From JAGNKE01 sp965230245 (GTDB taxonomy: Bacteria > Pseudomonadota > Alphaproteobacteria > Micavibrionales > Micavibrionaceae), in NCBI GenBank assembly GCA_965230245.1, contig OZ246000.1, positions 1,860,001 through 1,924,000 on the forward strand: a DNA stretch of 64,000 nt. The letters run 5' to 3'. Below the pieces are notes generated by a model that was not told the origin of the DNA, made no database searches, and saw only the letters and a program-made list of their open reading frames with translations. Position numbers and translations under genes: made by a program. Shown piece after piece: positions 41,595 through 52,141 of the stretch (position 1 is the stretch's first letter; every line of letters begins with the position of its first letter).

Positions 41595-42980
41595 TCACTC
41601 CAGTGCTTTAATGATATCCTCCGTCATTTTCTTGGCATCACCCAACAGCATAAGGGTGTTGTCCGCAAAGAACATCGGGTTATCAATCCCCGCGTAACCC
41701 GACCCCATAGAGCGCTTAACGAACAGAACCGTCTTCGCATTGGCAACGTCAAGAATAGGCATGCCGTAAATAGGGGAGGTCGGATCGGTCTTCGCAGACG
41801 GGTTGGTAATATCATTCGCACCGATAACGTAAGCCACATCGGCCTGTGCAAAGTCACGGTTGATATCTTCCATCTCGAAAACCTCGTCATAAGGGACATT
41901 CGCCTCGGCCAGCAAAACGTTCATGTGCCCCGGCATCCGGCCTGCAACGGGGTGTATAGCGTATTTGACATCCACACCTTCTTTTTTCAGGATATCCGAC
42001 ATCTCACGCAAGGCATGCTGCGCCTGCGCCACCGCCATACCGTAACCCGGAATGATAATGACTTTTGAGGCACTTTTCATGATATAGGCCGCATCTTCCG
42101 CCGCGCCGATTTTTGCATTGCGGTCACCGTGATCATCCCCTGCGCCCGCCGCCTGATCGCCGCCGAAACCACCCAGAATAACGTTCATAAAGGAACGGTT
42201 CATACCCTTACACATGATGTAGGACAGGATCGCCCCCGATGCACCGACAAGCGCACCGACGATAATCAGAAGGTTGTTATGAAGCGTAAAGCCGATCCCC
42301 GCAGCCGCCCAACCGGAATAGGAGTTCAGCATCGAAACGATGACAGGCATGTCCGCTCCGCCGATCGGAATAATCATCAGAATACCAAGCCCCAGAGACA
42401 GGATGATAATCAGCCAGAAATAAAAGCTGTTACCCGTAGCACACAGCAGGACAATCAGGAGAACCAGCAAACCGCCGAGAAACGCATTCAGCTTGTGCTG
42501 CCCGTCAAAAACGACTGGTTTACCGGAAATCGTACCCTGTAGCTTCCCCCACGCAACAACTGATCCCGTAAACGTAATCGCACCGATGGCCGCACCCAGA
42601 GACATTTCAATAAGGCTGGTCAGATGGATATCTCCAACAACACCAATCCCGTAGGTTTCCGGATTGTAAAACGCCGCCGCCGCAACAAACACCGCCGCCA
42701 GACCGACGAGAGAGTGAAACGCCGCCATCAACTGCGGCAGATCCGTCATTTCAATCTTCTTGGCGATATATGTCCCGATCGCACCACCGATCGCGATGCC
42801 CAGAATAATCAGCATGTAGGTACTCACCGTCGGCGAGAATAATGTCGTCACAACCGCCAGAACCATACCGACGATCCCGAAATTCAAGCCCTTACGAGCG
42901 GTTTCAGGATGCGATAATCCGCGTAGAGCGAGAATAAAGAAGACCGAAGCAACCAGATAGGAAAGGGAAGAGAGCACCAT
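41595..42980 (-). CDS. pntB: NAD(P) transhydrogenase subunit beta
   Basis: PntB carries the NADP-binding dIII domain and half of the proton channel of nicotinamide nucleotide transhydrogenase. The 461-residue protein has about nine membrane spans (residues 1-260). The soluble C-terminal domain shows VIIPGYGMAVAQAQHALRE, HPVAGRMPGHMNVLLAEANV, EDINRDFAQADVAYVIGAND and KRSMGSGYAGIDNP. All hallmark motifs are present. It is the third gene of the reverse-strand pnt operon, four bases after pntAB. Confidence 0.96.
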   Translation of the reverse strand: MVLSSLSYLVASVFFILALRGLSHPETARKGLNFGIVGMVLAVVTTLFSPTVSTYMLIILGIAIGGAIGTYIAKKIEMTDLPQLMAAFHSLVGLAAVFVAAAAFYNPETYGIGVVGDIHLTSLIEMSLGAAIGAITFTGSVVAWGKLQGTISGKPVVFDGQHKLNAFLGGLLVLLIVLLCATGNSFYFWLIIILSLGLGILMIIPIGGADMPVIVSMLNSYSGWAAAGIGFTLHNNLLIIVGALVGASGAILSYIMCKGMNRSFMNVILGGFGGDQAAGAGDDHGDRNAKIGAAEDAAYIMKSASKVIIIPGYGMAVAQAQHALREMSDILKKEGVDVKYAIHPVAGRMPGHMNVLLAEANVPYDEVFEMEDINRDFAQADVAYVIGANDITNPSAKTDPTSPIYGMPILDVANAKTVLFVKRSMGSGYAGIDNPMFFADNTLMLLGDAKKMTEDIIKALE

Positions 42981-42983
42981 CGA

Positions 42984-43400
42984 TTAAGACCCTTTCTTCT
43001 GAAACATATGAAGCATGCGCTTGGTAATGATAAAGCCGCCGAAAATATTCACCGACGCCAGAACCACGGCCAGAAAGCCCATGAATTTGGAGAAACCCGC
43101 GCCTTCGGCTGGACCAACCGCCAGCACCGCGCCAACAATGATGACCGATGAAATCGCATTCGTAATTGCCATCAACGGAGAGTGCAGGGCGGGAGTAACC
43201 CGCCAAACCACGTGATACCCGACAAAACAGGCCAGAACAAAAACCGTCAACCCTGTCACAAGGAACGGTTCACCGTGTCCGCCGCCTTCGGCAATCATGC
43301 TGCCCGCCTGCATGGCGAGGTCATTCACCTTCTCGGATAACGCCTGTAACTGGCTGGAAATATCCTGAGCATTTTCCTGAATTTGTTGTTCGTTTGCCAT
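42984..43400 (-). CDS. pntAB: NAD(P) transhydrogenase subunit alpha, membrane part
   Basis: A 138-residue protein holding the transmembrane dII portion of the alpha subunit. Three or four spans are visible after residue 45, including GLTVFVLACFVGYHVVWRV and the conserved TPALHSPLMAITNAISSVII loop, then GFLAVVLASVNIFGGFIITK. Splitting of alpha into PntAA and PntAB is typical of alphaproteobacteria. The N-terminal 40 residues are glutamine-rich and predicted to be a cytoplasmic helix. Confidence 0.95.
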   Translation of the reverse strand: MANEQQIQENAQDISSQLQALSEKVNDLAMQAGSMIAEGGGHGEPFLVTGLTVFVLACFVGYHVVWRVTPALHSPLMAITNAISSVIIVGAVLAVGPAEGAGFSKFMGFLAVVLASVNIFGGFIITKRMLHMFQKKGS

Positions 43401-43420
43401 TTATAAATCCCTCACAACTC

Positions 43421-44773
43421 TTATGCGTCTTTGTTTTTGTCGTCTTGATCTTTGTCATCATCTTTTGATGCGCCGTTGTCATCAGAAGATTCGTCTTTCT
43501 CGGACTTCTTCTTCGCTGCCGTTTTCTTTTTCGGCGCAGCTTTTTTCTTCTCGCCCTTTTTATCGTCCTTCGTTTCGGACTTTTTATCATCCGCGTCTTC
43601 GTTTTTGGCTTTCTCGGACTTCTTGTCGTCTGTCTTTTCATCCGTAAAGCGCGGATGAACGATTTTCCCGTCCTTCATCAGGGCAACGCCTTTGATAATT
43701 TCGTCTTCCCAATCAATAGCCAGTTCCTTCTTCTCCTTATCGGTAATAAGCGTGATAAGGTTCAAAATATTGCGGGCATAAAGCGCAGAAGAATCAGTCG
43801 CCAGTCGGCTCGGCACATTCAAATGCCCGACAATGCTGACATTATGCTTTTCAACGACTTCGCCCGCTTTCGACAATTCACAGTTACCCCCCGTCTCAAC
43901 CGCAAGGTCAACAATCACGGATCCCGGCGGCATGGATTTAACCATAGCCTCTGTCACAAGCTTCGGCGCAGGACGCCCGGGAATAAGCGCAGTCGTAATC
44001 ACGATATCCTGCTTGGCAATATGCCGCTCGACCAACGCCGCCTGTTTCTTCTTGTAGTCATCAGACATTTCTTTGGCATAACCGCCTGCGGTTTCGGCTT
44101 GCTTAAACTCCTCGTCTTCAACGGCAACAAATGTCCCGCCCAGTGACTCGACCTGTTCCTTCACGGCCGGACGCACATCCGTAGCCGAAACAACTGCCCC
44201 CAGACGCTTTGCCGTGGCAATGGCCTGAAGACCCGCGACACCCGCGCCCATCACGAACACCTTTGTAGGCGGAACGGTTCCTGCGGCGGTCATCATCATC
44301 GGCATCGCACGATTGAAATACTGCGTTGCATCCAGAACAGCTTTATAACCGGCAAGGTTAGACTGGGAAGACAACACATCAAGGCTTTGCGCACGGCTGA
44401 TCCGCGGTACGAATTCCATTGCAAAAGCGGTGATACCTGCCTTCGCACTGTCTTTAACAATCTTATCATCGGAAAAGGCCGCAAGCATACCGATCAGCAG
44501 CACACCCTTTTTCATGGATTTCAATTCCGTCGCACTCGGCGCCTGAACACGCAGCACGATATCCGCAGATTTGTAGCCGCTTTCCGCATCCTTGACGATT
44601 TTCGCGCCGGCATCTTTATAGGCATCGTCAAGAAAACTTGCCGCCAGTCCCGCATCGCTCTCAACGCTGACATCATAGCCAAGAGCAGTAAGCTTTTTCG
44701 CGGTTTCGGGGGAAGCCGCAACACGCTTTTCATGTTTCGCCGTTTCCTTGGCAATGAAAACTTTTAGTCCCAC
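43421..44773 (-). CDS. pntAA: NAD(P) transhydrogenase subunit alpha, NAD-binding part, with charged tail
   Basis: The NAD-binding dI subunit. I start at GTG 44773 (GLKVFIAKETAKHEKRVAASP, about 450 residues), as AGGGAG lies six bases upstream and homologues open at this point; ATG 44791 would place the RBS inside the gene. Motifs: VFVMGAGVAGLQAIATAKRLG (Rossmann), ATDVRPAVKEQVESLGG, ITTALIPGRPAPKLVTEAM, VDLAVETGGNCE. The conserved part ends about residue 380. The remaining 70 or so residues are Lys, Asp and Glu with Ala-Pro (KKKAAPKKKTAAKKK), which is unusual for this subunit. Confidence 0.93.
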   Translation of the reverse strand: MGLKVFIAKETAKHEKRVAASPETAKKLTALGYDVSVESDAGLAASFLDDAYKDAGAKIVKDAESGYKSADIVLRVQAPSATELKSMKKGVLLIGMLAAFSDDKIVKDSAKAGITAFAMEFVPRISRAQSLDVLSSQSNLAGYKAVLDATQYFNRAMPMMMTAAGTVPPTKVFVMGAGVAGLQAIATAKRLGAVVSATDVRPAVKEQVESLGGTFVAVEDEEFKQAETAGGYAKEMSDDYKKKQAALVERHIAKQDIVITTALIPGRPAPKLVTEAMVKSMPPGSVIVDLAVETGGNCELSKAGEVVEKHNVSIVGHLNVPSRLATDSSALYARNILNLITLITDKEKKELAIDWEDEIIKGVALMKDGKIVHPRFTDEKTDDKKSEKAKNEDADDKKSETKDDKKGEKKKAAPKKKTAAKKKSEKDESSDDNGASKDDDKDQDDKNKDA

Positions 44774-44962
44774 GGAAAGCTCCCTTTTCATGATAATTGA
44801 GTGAAATGAGGATGCACGATCTTAAGTCCTTTGTGAAGAGGACAGTGGAAAGAATTTCAATATTCCTATCAATTGCTTGTGTATGCACAAAATCTTTTTT
44901 AACCTGTTACTACCTAGGGTGCTTTTCATGCGCCCGTCCTGCTCACAATTCATCAAGCCTTT

Positions 44963-46582
44963 ATGAGCAAAATAAAGAGTAGTTTATTCCTGACGGCCGC
45001 AACCATGGCCTTCCTTTTGCCGTTTACTGCAACGGCGGAAACACTTCCGGTTGTTTTGCGTCAGGCGCTTGAAGATCATCCGACACTTGAAGGAGCGGCA
45101 GCGAGTTACGAAGCCGCACAAAAAGAACTCGATATGGAGGAATCCGGCTTCTATCCGGAAGTCACCATGTCCGGTGCGATCGGCCGCGTGTATCAGGACA
45201 ACTCGACCAGTAGAGGCTTGGTGGTCGAGCGCGGCGCGGCGTATTCGGGATACGGAGAGGCAAACCTCGCTTTGCGGCAAATGCTCTTTGACGGCAATGA
45301 AACCCTACGCAGGGTCGAAGCCGCCGATGCGCGTGCTATGTCCTTCGCCAGTAATCTGGCAGACATGAAAGAGAAGCTGGCCTTTAAGGTCGCATCCTCT
45401 TATTTGCAAGTTTTGAGGTCTCGTGAAGCACTACACCTCCTGATCGAACAACGCCGCAAAATGTCCTCCTATCAGGATCGCATCGCCGTAATGCTGGAGG
45501 AGGGCGCGGCAGACGAAACCGAATGGCAACAAAGTAAAGACGTTGTCATGCTCATGAACGGATTGGTCGCAGATTATCAGGGCGCACTGAAATCTGCGGA
45601 ATCAACATATCTGGAAGCCGTCGGCAGCTTGCCCGACCGTGAGATGTATAAACCTGATCTGTTCTCCGATCATATTCCGGCAGATTTACAAGAGGCCATT
45701 AAAATAGCGCAGGATAACCACCCCGGCTTACTCCGTGCCTCACATGAAGAAGACGCCACAGAAAAAGATATTGAAGCCGAAAAAGCAGCAATGTTGCCCA
45801 ACTTTTCCAGTGAGGTATCCTTCAACAGGATAGATAAAAAAGATGCGATTGGCGGCGAGTCAACCGATGCCCGCGCACTTTTGCGCATGAACTGGAACTT
45901 CTCCGTCGGCGGGGAACAGCTATCATCCGTCGAACGCAAAGTCGCACAGCATAAACAGGCTCGCGCAAAGGTCGAGGAACTCAAACGCACCATCGAACGC
46001 GATATCCGCCAAGCATATGCGGAATACAACACCCTCAAGACAAAAAGAAAACTCGCTGAAGACCGTGTGGTTTTGAATGAAAATCTGCTGGAGAGCTACG
46101 AAATCCAGTTTGAAGGCGCACGCGTAAGATTGCTTCATCTCATGCGCGCCGAAAGCCAGCTATACAAAGCACGCCTCGAAAAACTGGATAACGATTACAA
46201 AACCCGCACGGCGGAATACAAGCTTCTCGCCAGATTGGGTAAACTCACCGACACGCTTCTGGCGTCTGAAAAAGACAACCAATGGGAAGAGGATATAGAA
46301 GAAGAGGCGGCACAAGAGGCAAAGACCGAAAATGTCGCTAAAGAAGACGAACCTGCGGATATCTCTCAAAATTCCGAGGAAGATTTAGAAATAAAACCAA
46401 AAAGTGATATTGTAGAGACCATACAGGAAGTTGAACCCGCCGCGGGCAACGCGGAAGCAAAGGAAATGCTTATGGAATCCAACGCGAATGCAGAATCACT
46501 TGGTGATGCCTCCCCGCAACCTGCATTAGCCGAACTCGAGTCAGAAGAAAAAGTAGACATAGACTTCTGGCCTGAGGACTAA
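44963..46582 (+). CDS. TolC-family outer membrane efflux protein (type I secretion)
   Basis: A 539-residue TolC-type channel component. A signal peptide (cleavage after LLPFTATA, before ETLPVV) is followed by two duplicated TolC repeats: LPVVLRQALEDHPTL and DLQEAIKIAQDNHPGLLRAS mark the paired starts, with long coiled-coil regions between. The conserved core ends near residue 440. The C-terminal 95 residues are acidic (EEAAQEAKTENVAKEDEPAD) and not part of the barrel; they would be periplasmic. It is the first gene of a three-gene T1SS operon; its stop overlaps the ABC gene start by one base. Confidence 0.92.
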   Translation: MSKIKSSLFLTAATMAFLLPFTATAETLPVVLRQALEDHPTLEGAAASYEAAQKELDMEESGFYPEVTMSGAIGRVYQDNSTSRGLVVERGAAYSGYGEANLALRQMLFDGNETLRRVEAADARAMSFASNLADMKEKLAFKVASSYLQVLRSREALHLLIEQRRKMSSYQDRIAVMLEEGAADETEWQQSKDVVMLMNGLVADYQGALKSAESTYLEAVGSLPDREMYKPDLFSDHIPADLQEAIKIAQDNHPGLLRASHEEDATEKDIEAEKAAMLPNFSSEVSFNRIDKKDAIGGESTDARALLRMNWNFSVGGEQLSSVERKVAQHKQARAKVEELKRTIERDIRQAYAEYNTLKTKRKLAEDRVVLNENLLESYEIQFEGARVRLLHLMRAESQLYKARLEKLDNDYKTRTAEYKLLARLGKLTDTLLASEKDNQWEEDIEEEAAQEAKTENVAKEDEPADISQNSEEDLEIKPKSDIVETIQEVEPAAGNAEAKEMLMESNANAESLGDASPQPALAELESEEKVDIDFWPED

Positions 46583-48795
46583 TGGGAAGCGATAAACCTA
46601 AACCACAGAAAAACAAGACCAAAGCGTCGAAACAGCCACCGCCCCTAGAAAAGACAAGGGACGAAAACGGTATGTTGGTGGATTCGTTGCTGGAAAGTCT
46701 AGTCTTTCTCTCCGCGCATCACGGCGCATCAAAATCGGCGGAGTCTATTCGCGCCGGACTGCCCTACGATGAAAAGGGCATGGGCCCGATGCTGTTTTGC
46801 GAGGCCGCCGAAAAACTCGGTATCAAGGCCAAGGTCGTAAAACGTGAAAAAATTGAAGATATCGACAAGGCCGTTCTACCCTGCGTTCTGGTGCTGAAAG
46901 AGGAAAGCGCTGTTGTCCTTATGAGCTATTCGCAAGACTCGGAAATGGCGCAGATCTTCCTGCCCGATACGAAGAACATCATGGATGTCCCGCTGGATAA
47001 GCTCTCGGGTGAATATCTCGGCCATGCGATTTTCTGTAAACCCAAATCCGAATTCTACGATCCGTCTTTGCGCGATAACGAAGAACATACGGAACATCAT
47101 TGGTTCTGGAGCCTGATCCTCGGCAATAGCCGCATTTACGGTATGGTTTTGCTGGCATCACTATTCATCAACCTCTTCGCACTCGTCAGCCCGATTTTTG
47201 TGATGAACGTCTATGACCGCGTTTTGCCGAACAATGCCGTAGAAACGGGCTGGGCGCTGGGAATAGGGGCGCTGGTGGCCTTCACCTTTGATTTTATCTT
47301 CCGCACACTGCGCGGTTATCTCATTGATTTCGCAGGCCGTAAGACCGATGTCACAGCCGCGCGCCGTATCTATGACCAACTGCTGAACATTAAGCTGTCC
47401 GCCAGACCGCAATCCAGCGGCGCGTTCGCGAATATGCTGCGGGACTTTGATGCCGTGCGCGAATTCATCACATCTGCGACCATCACCGCTGTTGTGGATC
47501 TGCCGTTCACGCTGCTGTTCCTCTTTGTCATTTACCAACTCGGCGGCAGCGTCGCCTTCGTCTTGGTTGGCCTGATGGCGGTCGTATGTATTGCTGGATA
47601 CCTCATTCAGTTCAAGCTCAAAAATCTCGTCCGCCGCTCGACAAAAGCCGCAGAAACAAAACACGGGCTTCTGGTCGAAACCATACAGGGATTGGAAACC
47701 ATCAAATCCGTCGGCGCGGATGGCCGTTTCCGTGCGCGCTACGGCCACTATGCGGGTGACAGCGCGACATACGCCAAGGACTCGCGTTTCCTATCATCCC
47801 TTGGCACAAACATCGCCGTCTTCCTGCAACAGTCTTCCGCCGTCATTGTGATCCTGTTCGGCATGTATATGGTGCAAAGCGGCGACCTGACCGTTGGCGG
47901 ATTGATCGCAACCGTCATCCTTGCCGGACGTGCCATCGCCCCGATCGGCCAAATCGCAAACCTTATGACCCGCTACCATCAGGCCGGCGGCGCCCTTAAA
48001 ACACTGAACGAAATCATGGCACAGGATGTCGAGCGCCCGCCGCAGTCCCAATTCCTGCACCGCCCGAACCTGCGCGGGCACATCCTCCTTGATAAGGTCT
48101 CCTTCGCATATCCCAACACACAAACCGCCGTGGTCGAAAATGTATCCTTTGAAATCCGCGAGGGCGAACGTGTCGGGATCATCGGGCGCGTCGGCTCTGG
48201 CAAAAGTACGCTCGCCCGCTTGCTCATGAAGCTGTACGAGCCGCAGGACGGTGCAATCCTGATCGATGAAACAGATTCCCGCCAGATCGACCCCGCAGAC
48301 CTGCGCCGCTCGATTGCCTACATCTCGCAAGATGTCGTCCTGTTTAACGGAAGCATCCGCGACAACATCACGGCCACCATGCCGCACGCCACCGAGGAAC
48401 AAGTGCTCAAAGTCGCACAAATGACAGGCGTGCATGATTTTGTTTCCCGTCACCCGATGGGCTATGACGCTCCCGTTGGGGAATTGGGGCAATCTTTGTC
48501 TGGTGGACAGAGACAAGCCATTGCCTTGGCGCGTGCCATGATCACAAACCCGAACATCATTCTTTGTGACGAGCCGACCAACTCCATGGACACGCAAGCC
48601 GAAAAAGCCTTCATCGATTACATCACGGACAATATGAAGGGCAGGACGTTTATTATGGTCACGCACAAACAATCCATGTTGCAACTCGTGGATCGTTTGA
48701 TCCTGATGCACAACGGAAAACTCATCATGGATGCCCCGCGAGACGAGGTGATCGCCGCATTGAACACCGGCACAATCAGAACGAACAGCAGTTAG
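46582..48795 (+). CDS. type I secretion ABC transporter, LapB/HlyB type
   Basis: A 737-residue inner-membrane ATP-driven exporter. The N-terminus (about residues 30-165) is a peptidase C39-like domain without the catalytic cysteine, used for substrate docking. Six transmembrane spans follow (ASLFINLFALVSPIFVMNVYDRVLPNNA is typical of LapB/LssB types). The nucleotide-binding domain has GRVGSGKSTLARLL (Walker A), LSGGQRQAIALARA (signature) and IILCDEPTNSMD (Walker B). RTX adhesins or proteases are the usual cargo; none is encoded in the window. Overlap with the TolC gene and 8-base gap to HlyD indicate one operon. Confidence 0.94.
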   Translation: MGSDKPKPQKNKTKASKQPPPLEKTRDENGMLVDSLLESLVFLSAHHGASKSAESIRAGLPYDEKGMGPMLFCEAAEKLGIKAKVVKREKIEDIDKAVLPCVLVLKEESAVVLMSYSQDSEMAQIFLPDTKNIMDVPLDKLSGEYLGHAIFCKPKSEFYDPSLRDNEEHTEHHWFWSLILGNSRIYGMVLLASLFINLFALVSPIFVMNVYDRVLPNNAVETGWALGIGALVAFTFDFIFRTLRGYLIDFAGRKTDVTAARRIYDQLLNIKLSARPQSSGAFANMLRDFDAVREFITSATITAVVDLPFTLLFLFVIYQLGGSVAFVLVGLMAVVCIAGYLIQFKLKNLVRRSTKAAETKHGLLVETIQGLETIKSVGADGRFRARYGHYAGDSATYAKDSRFLSSLGTNIAVFLQQSSAVIVILFGMYMVQSGDLTVGGLIATVILAGRAIAPIGQIANLMTRYHQAGGALKTLNEIMAQDVERPPQSQFLHRPNLRGHILLDKVSFAYPNTQTAVVENVSFEIREGERVGIIGRVGSGKSTLARLLMKLYEPQDGAILIDETDSRQIDPADLRRSIAYISQDVVLFNGSIRDNITATMPHATEEQVLKVAQMTGVHDFVSRHPMGYDAPVGELGQSLSGGQRQAIALARAMITNPNIILCDEPTNSMDTQAEKAFIDYITDNMKGRTFIMVTHKQSMLQLVDRLILMHNGKLIMDAPRDEVIAALNTGTIRTNSS

Positions 48796-48803
48796 TAACA
48801 ACA

Positions 48804-50117
48804 ATGGCAAGACGCGATACGGAATTTATGGACGAACTGGCCGCCGCCGCAAGAGAGAAACCGGCCGCACCGGCCATGCTCCTGTTCTTTTCGATCATCG
48901 CACTCGTATTGGCATTTATCGTCTGGGCCGCAATTACCGAAGTCGAAGAACTGACCAGAGGGCAGGGGCAGGTTGTTCCGTCCCGCGAAGTGCAGATCGT
49001 CCAGAGCCTGGAGGGCGGCATCCTGCAGGAACTTCTCGTGACCGAAGGCGAATCCGTCAAAAAGGGGCAGGTGCTCTTGCGCATCAGTGATGTCCAGTTT
49101 TCCTCTGAGGAACGCGGCACTGAAGCCCGCTCGCTGGCTTTACGCGCAAAGAAGGCCAGACTGACCGCAGAAGCCAACGGCGAAGACTTCAAAATCCCGA
49201 AAGACATTCAGGACAAAACACCGAAAATTGCCGCCAATGAAAAGGCACTGTATGAATCCCGCCAGCAGGAGCTAAAGACAGCCTTCACAATTTTGGATGA
49301 CCGGATATCCAAAGCCAACGCGGAGCTTCAGGAGGTACAGGCCGAGATTAACCGTCTTTATTCTAGCCGTACCTTACTGAACAAGGAATATGACATCACC
49401 AAGGAAATGGTCTCAAAAAAGGCCGTGCCGAAGGTCGAGCAACTGCGCATCGAACGTGAACTTGCCGATATCAGGGGTCAAATCAACGCCCGCTCAAAAG
49501 AAAAGGAAGGATTGGAAGCCGATCTTCGCGCGACCAAGAACGAACGCCAGAGCCAGACTGAAAAATTCCGCTCCTTCGCGCTGGAGGAACTAAGCGAGGT
49601 TGAAACACAAATCGCCGCGCTGGAGGAAAACCTCAAATCCATCGGAGACCGCGTCGACCGTACGGAACTGCGTTCTCCTGTCGACGGGCTGGTCAATTCA
49701 ATTAACTTAAAAACCATCGGCGGTGTGGTCGAGCCGGCCATGCGCCTGGTCGAAATCGTGCCCCTTGATGACGAGTTGAAAATCATCGCACAAATCCTGC
49801 CCACGGAAATCGCGTTTCTGGAAAAGGGGCAACCTGTAAAGGTCAAAATCACCGCCTATGACTCGCAAATTTACGGCGCACTGGACGGCAAACTCACGCG
49901 TGTAGCAGCAAACAGCACAACTGATAATGACGGCAATATCCTGTTTGAAATCGAAGTCCGAACCTTGAAAAACCACCTCGGAACACCGGGAAACCCGCTG
50001 CCGATTACGCCCGGCATGGTCGCGGAAGTCAACGTTATTACGGGAAAACGTACAATTCTGCATTATTTGCTCAAACCGTTCCACCGCGGGCTGGATATCG
50101 CGCTCAGAGAACGGTGA
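48804..50117 (+). CDS. type I secretion membrane fusion protein, HlyD/LapC family
   Basis: A 437-residue periplasmic adaptor joining the ABC transporter to TolC. It has a cytoplasmic N-terminus, one membrane span (about residues 25-45), a lipoyl-like domain (RGQGQVVPSREVQIVQSLEGGILQEL, then VTEGESVKKGQVLLRISD), a long alpha-helical hairpin (about 130-280) and a beta domain with the RSPVDGLVNSINLKTIGGVV half-motif of HlyD proteins. The end LHYLLKPFHRGLDIALRER is the typical short tail. Third gene of the operon. Confidence 0.94.
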   Translation: MARRDTEFMDELAAAAREKPAAPAMLLFFSIIALVLAFIVWAAITEVEELTRGQGQVVPSREVQIVQSLEGGILQELLVTEGESVKKGQVLLRISDVQFSSEERGTEARSLALRAKKARLTAEANGEDFKIPKDIQDKTPKIAANEKALYESRQQELKTAFTILDDRISKANAELQEVQAEINRLYSSRTLLNKEYDITKEMVSKKAVPKVEQLRIERELADIRGQINARSKEKEGLEADLRATKNERQSQTEKFRSFALEELSEVETQIAALEENLKSIGDRVDRTELRSPVDGLVNSINLKTIGGVVEPAMRLVEIVPLDDELKIIAQILPTEIAFLEKGQPVKVKITAYDSQIYGALDGKLTRVAANSTTDNDGNILFEIEVRTLKNHLGTPGNPLPITPGMVAEVNVITGKRTILHYLLKPFHRGLDIALRER

Positions 50118-50279
50118 GAGAGCATTGATCTGGAGTCCGGCTAAAGCGCTGAATAGACATAAAGTATTGAGGGAACATTAATCAAACCTTGTTAGTCTGA
50201 TAATCTAATTTGGGTAATCTGCCTGAATTGCGCGTAAACACTGCCGACGACAATCCGCTAGGAAGTATTTAAAAGAACG

Positions 50280-52127
50280 ATGTTCTCGAAATTCGGAAAA
50301 GACCGCTGGGCGCTCATACATTTTTGTTTTCTGCTGATGCTCTTGCTTCTGGCAACGGCGTATAGCGGCTCGAACCATGATGTACGCGTACGCTTACAAA
50401 ACGATGTGTTCGACTTCTTTAATAAAACCCACCCCCGCGAAGCATCCGACGAGATCACAATCATCGATATTGATGAAAAATCACTTGAAGAGCTGGGGCA
50501 GTGGCCGTGGCCGCGCAATATAATGGCCACATTGGTGAACAATCTGACCGAACTCGGCGCGAAGGTAATCGTCTTTGATGGCGTAATGGCCGAACCCGAC
50601 CGCTCTTCACCCAAATACTTCCTTGAACATCTTCCCGAGGACGATATCTCCCGCAACTTCTTCGATGAGGAACTCGGCAAACGCGAACAGGATTTCGGCG
50701 ACGATACAACCAATCTGTTTGACCATGACGCCATGCTGGCCGCCGCCATAAAACAATCCAAAATCTTCGTGACCGGTTTTACCTATGGAACGCGCTCAAG
50801 AACCGTAAAAAATCCCATCAACAAAAACCGTTTCATGTTCGCCGGAAAAGGATTGAAAGAAACCTTCCTCGAAAAAACCGAAAAATTTGATGTTGCTGTG
50901 ACAAACCTTCCGATGTTCTCCAAGAACGCAGCCGGAAACGGCAGCTTCATGGCCAAGCCCGATCAGGACGGCATCCTGCGGAAAACGGCGATGATCTTCA
51001 CGGATGGAAAAAACCTGTACCCGTCTTTGTCTCTTGCCACGGTGCGCGTCGCCAAATTGGGAAGAAAAGGGATGGTGCGCGTGGTCGAAGTACCGATGGA
51101 AAAAAGAAACGACATCGACACGGCTTACAGAATTACAGTGGCAAACCACGCAATTCCGATTGATCAGGACGGCTTGTTGCATGTTTATTACCGCCGTTTC
51201 TGTACGGAAAAAGAATATAGCGTCAATCCCGCAAACTGCGCACGGCAGGATTACGTGTCCGCCTTCAAGGTCATCAGCGAGGATTTCCATGATGACATCC
51301 GTGAACGCATCAAAGACAAGATCATTATTATCGGAACAAGCGCGGAAGGATTAAAAGACCTGCGATCAACAGCCCTGCAGCCATTACGTCCGGGTGTGGA
51401 GGTTCACGCCAACGTGACCGAACAAATCCTGCAGGATAAATACCTCTACAGAACCAACATGACCCGCGCCGCCGAAGCCGTCTTTATCTTTGCCTCGGGC
51501 TTATTCTTTATTGTTGTTTCACCCTTTATCGGCATTCTTGTATCGCTCGCGCTTTGCATGACCATCATCGGTGTTGCAATTTTCGGCGCATACTTCCAAT
51601 ACGTCGAACATGGCTACCTCATCGACCCGATTTACCCAAGTATCTCGGTCTTCCTGATCTTTGTGGCATCGACCATCTTGTCTTATGTCCGCGCCGAAGC
51701 CATGCGAAAACAGATCAGAGCAGCATTCGGGATGTATGTCTCCCCCGAAGTCATGAAGGATTTAGAGAAAAACCCGAAAAAACTCGAACTCGGTGGAGAA
51801 AACCGCGAAATTTCCGTCATGTTCACTGATATTCGAAAATTTACGAAAATCTCTGAAAGCCTTGCGCCCGAAGATCTTATTAATCTGATGAACGAATTCC
51901 TGACCTCTATGACGGATATCGTCCTGAACCATAAAGGCACGGTCGATAAATATATCGGCGATGCCATGATGACGTTCTGGAACGCACCGCGCGATGTCGA
52001 AAACCACGAACAACTGGCCTGCCGCGCTGCGCTCAAAATGCAAAAGGCTCTTGAACCCGTGAACGAAAAGGTCAAGCAGCAAGCAATTGAGGAGGGGCGC
52101 GAGCCGATCCTTCTGCAAGCGGAATAG
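50280..52127 (+). pseudogene. CHASE2 domain/class III nucleotide cyclase, N-terminal part before a frameshift
   Basis: A 615-residue frame with an N-terminal membrane anchor, a CHASE2 periplasmic sensor (DEITIIDIDEKSLEELGQWP-type opening, about residues 30-375), two or three membrane spans (about 395-470) and the first half of a class III cyclase: MFTDIRKFTKISE with the first metal aspartate, and DKYIGDAMMTFWNAP with the second. It stops at TAG 52127 in the middle of the cyclase domain. The expected continuation is found in another frame from 52091 on (see next entry). Rejoined, the protein would be about 775 residues. The break may be a sequencing error, real inactivation, or (less likely) programmed. 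Confidence 0.88.
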
Positions 52128-52141
52128 GTATTTCTACGGGC

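Noticed and set aside
47794..48810. 338-residue reverse-strand frame inside the ABC transporter
   Set aside because: Antisense to a complete exporter with Walker A, signature and Walker B motifs. No motif of its own.
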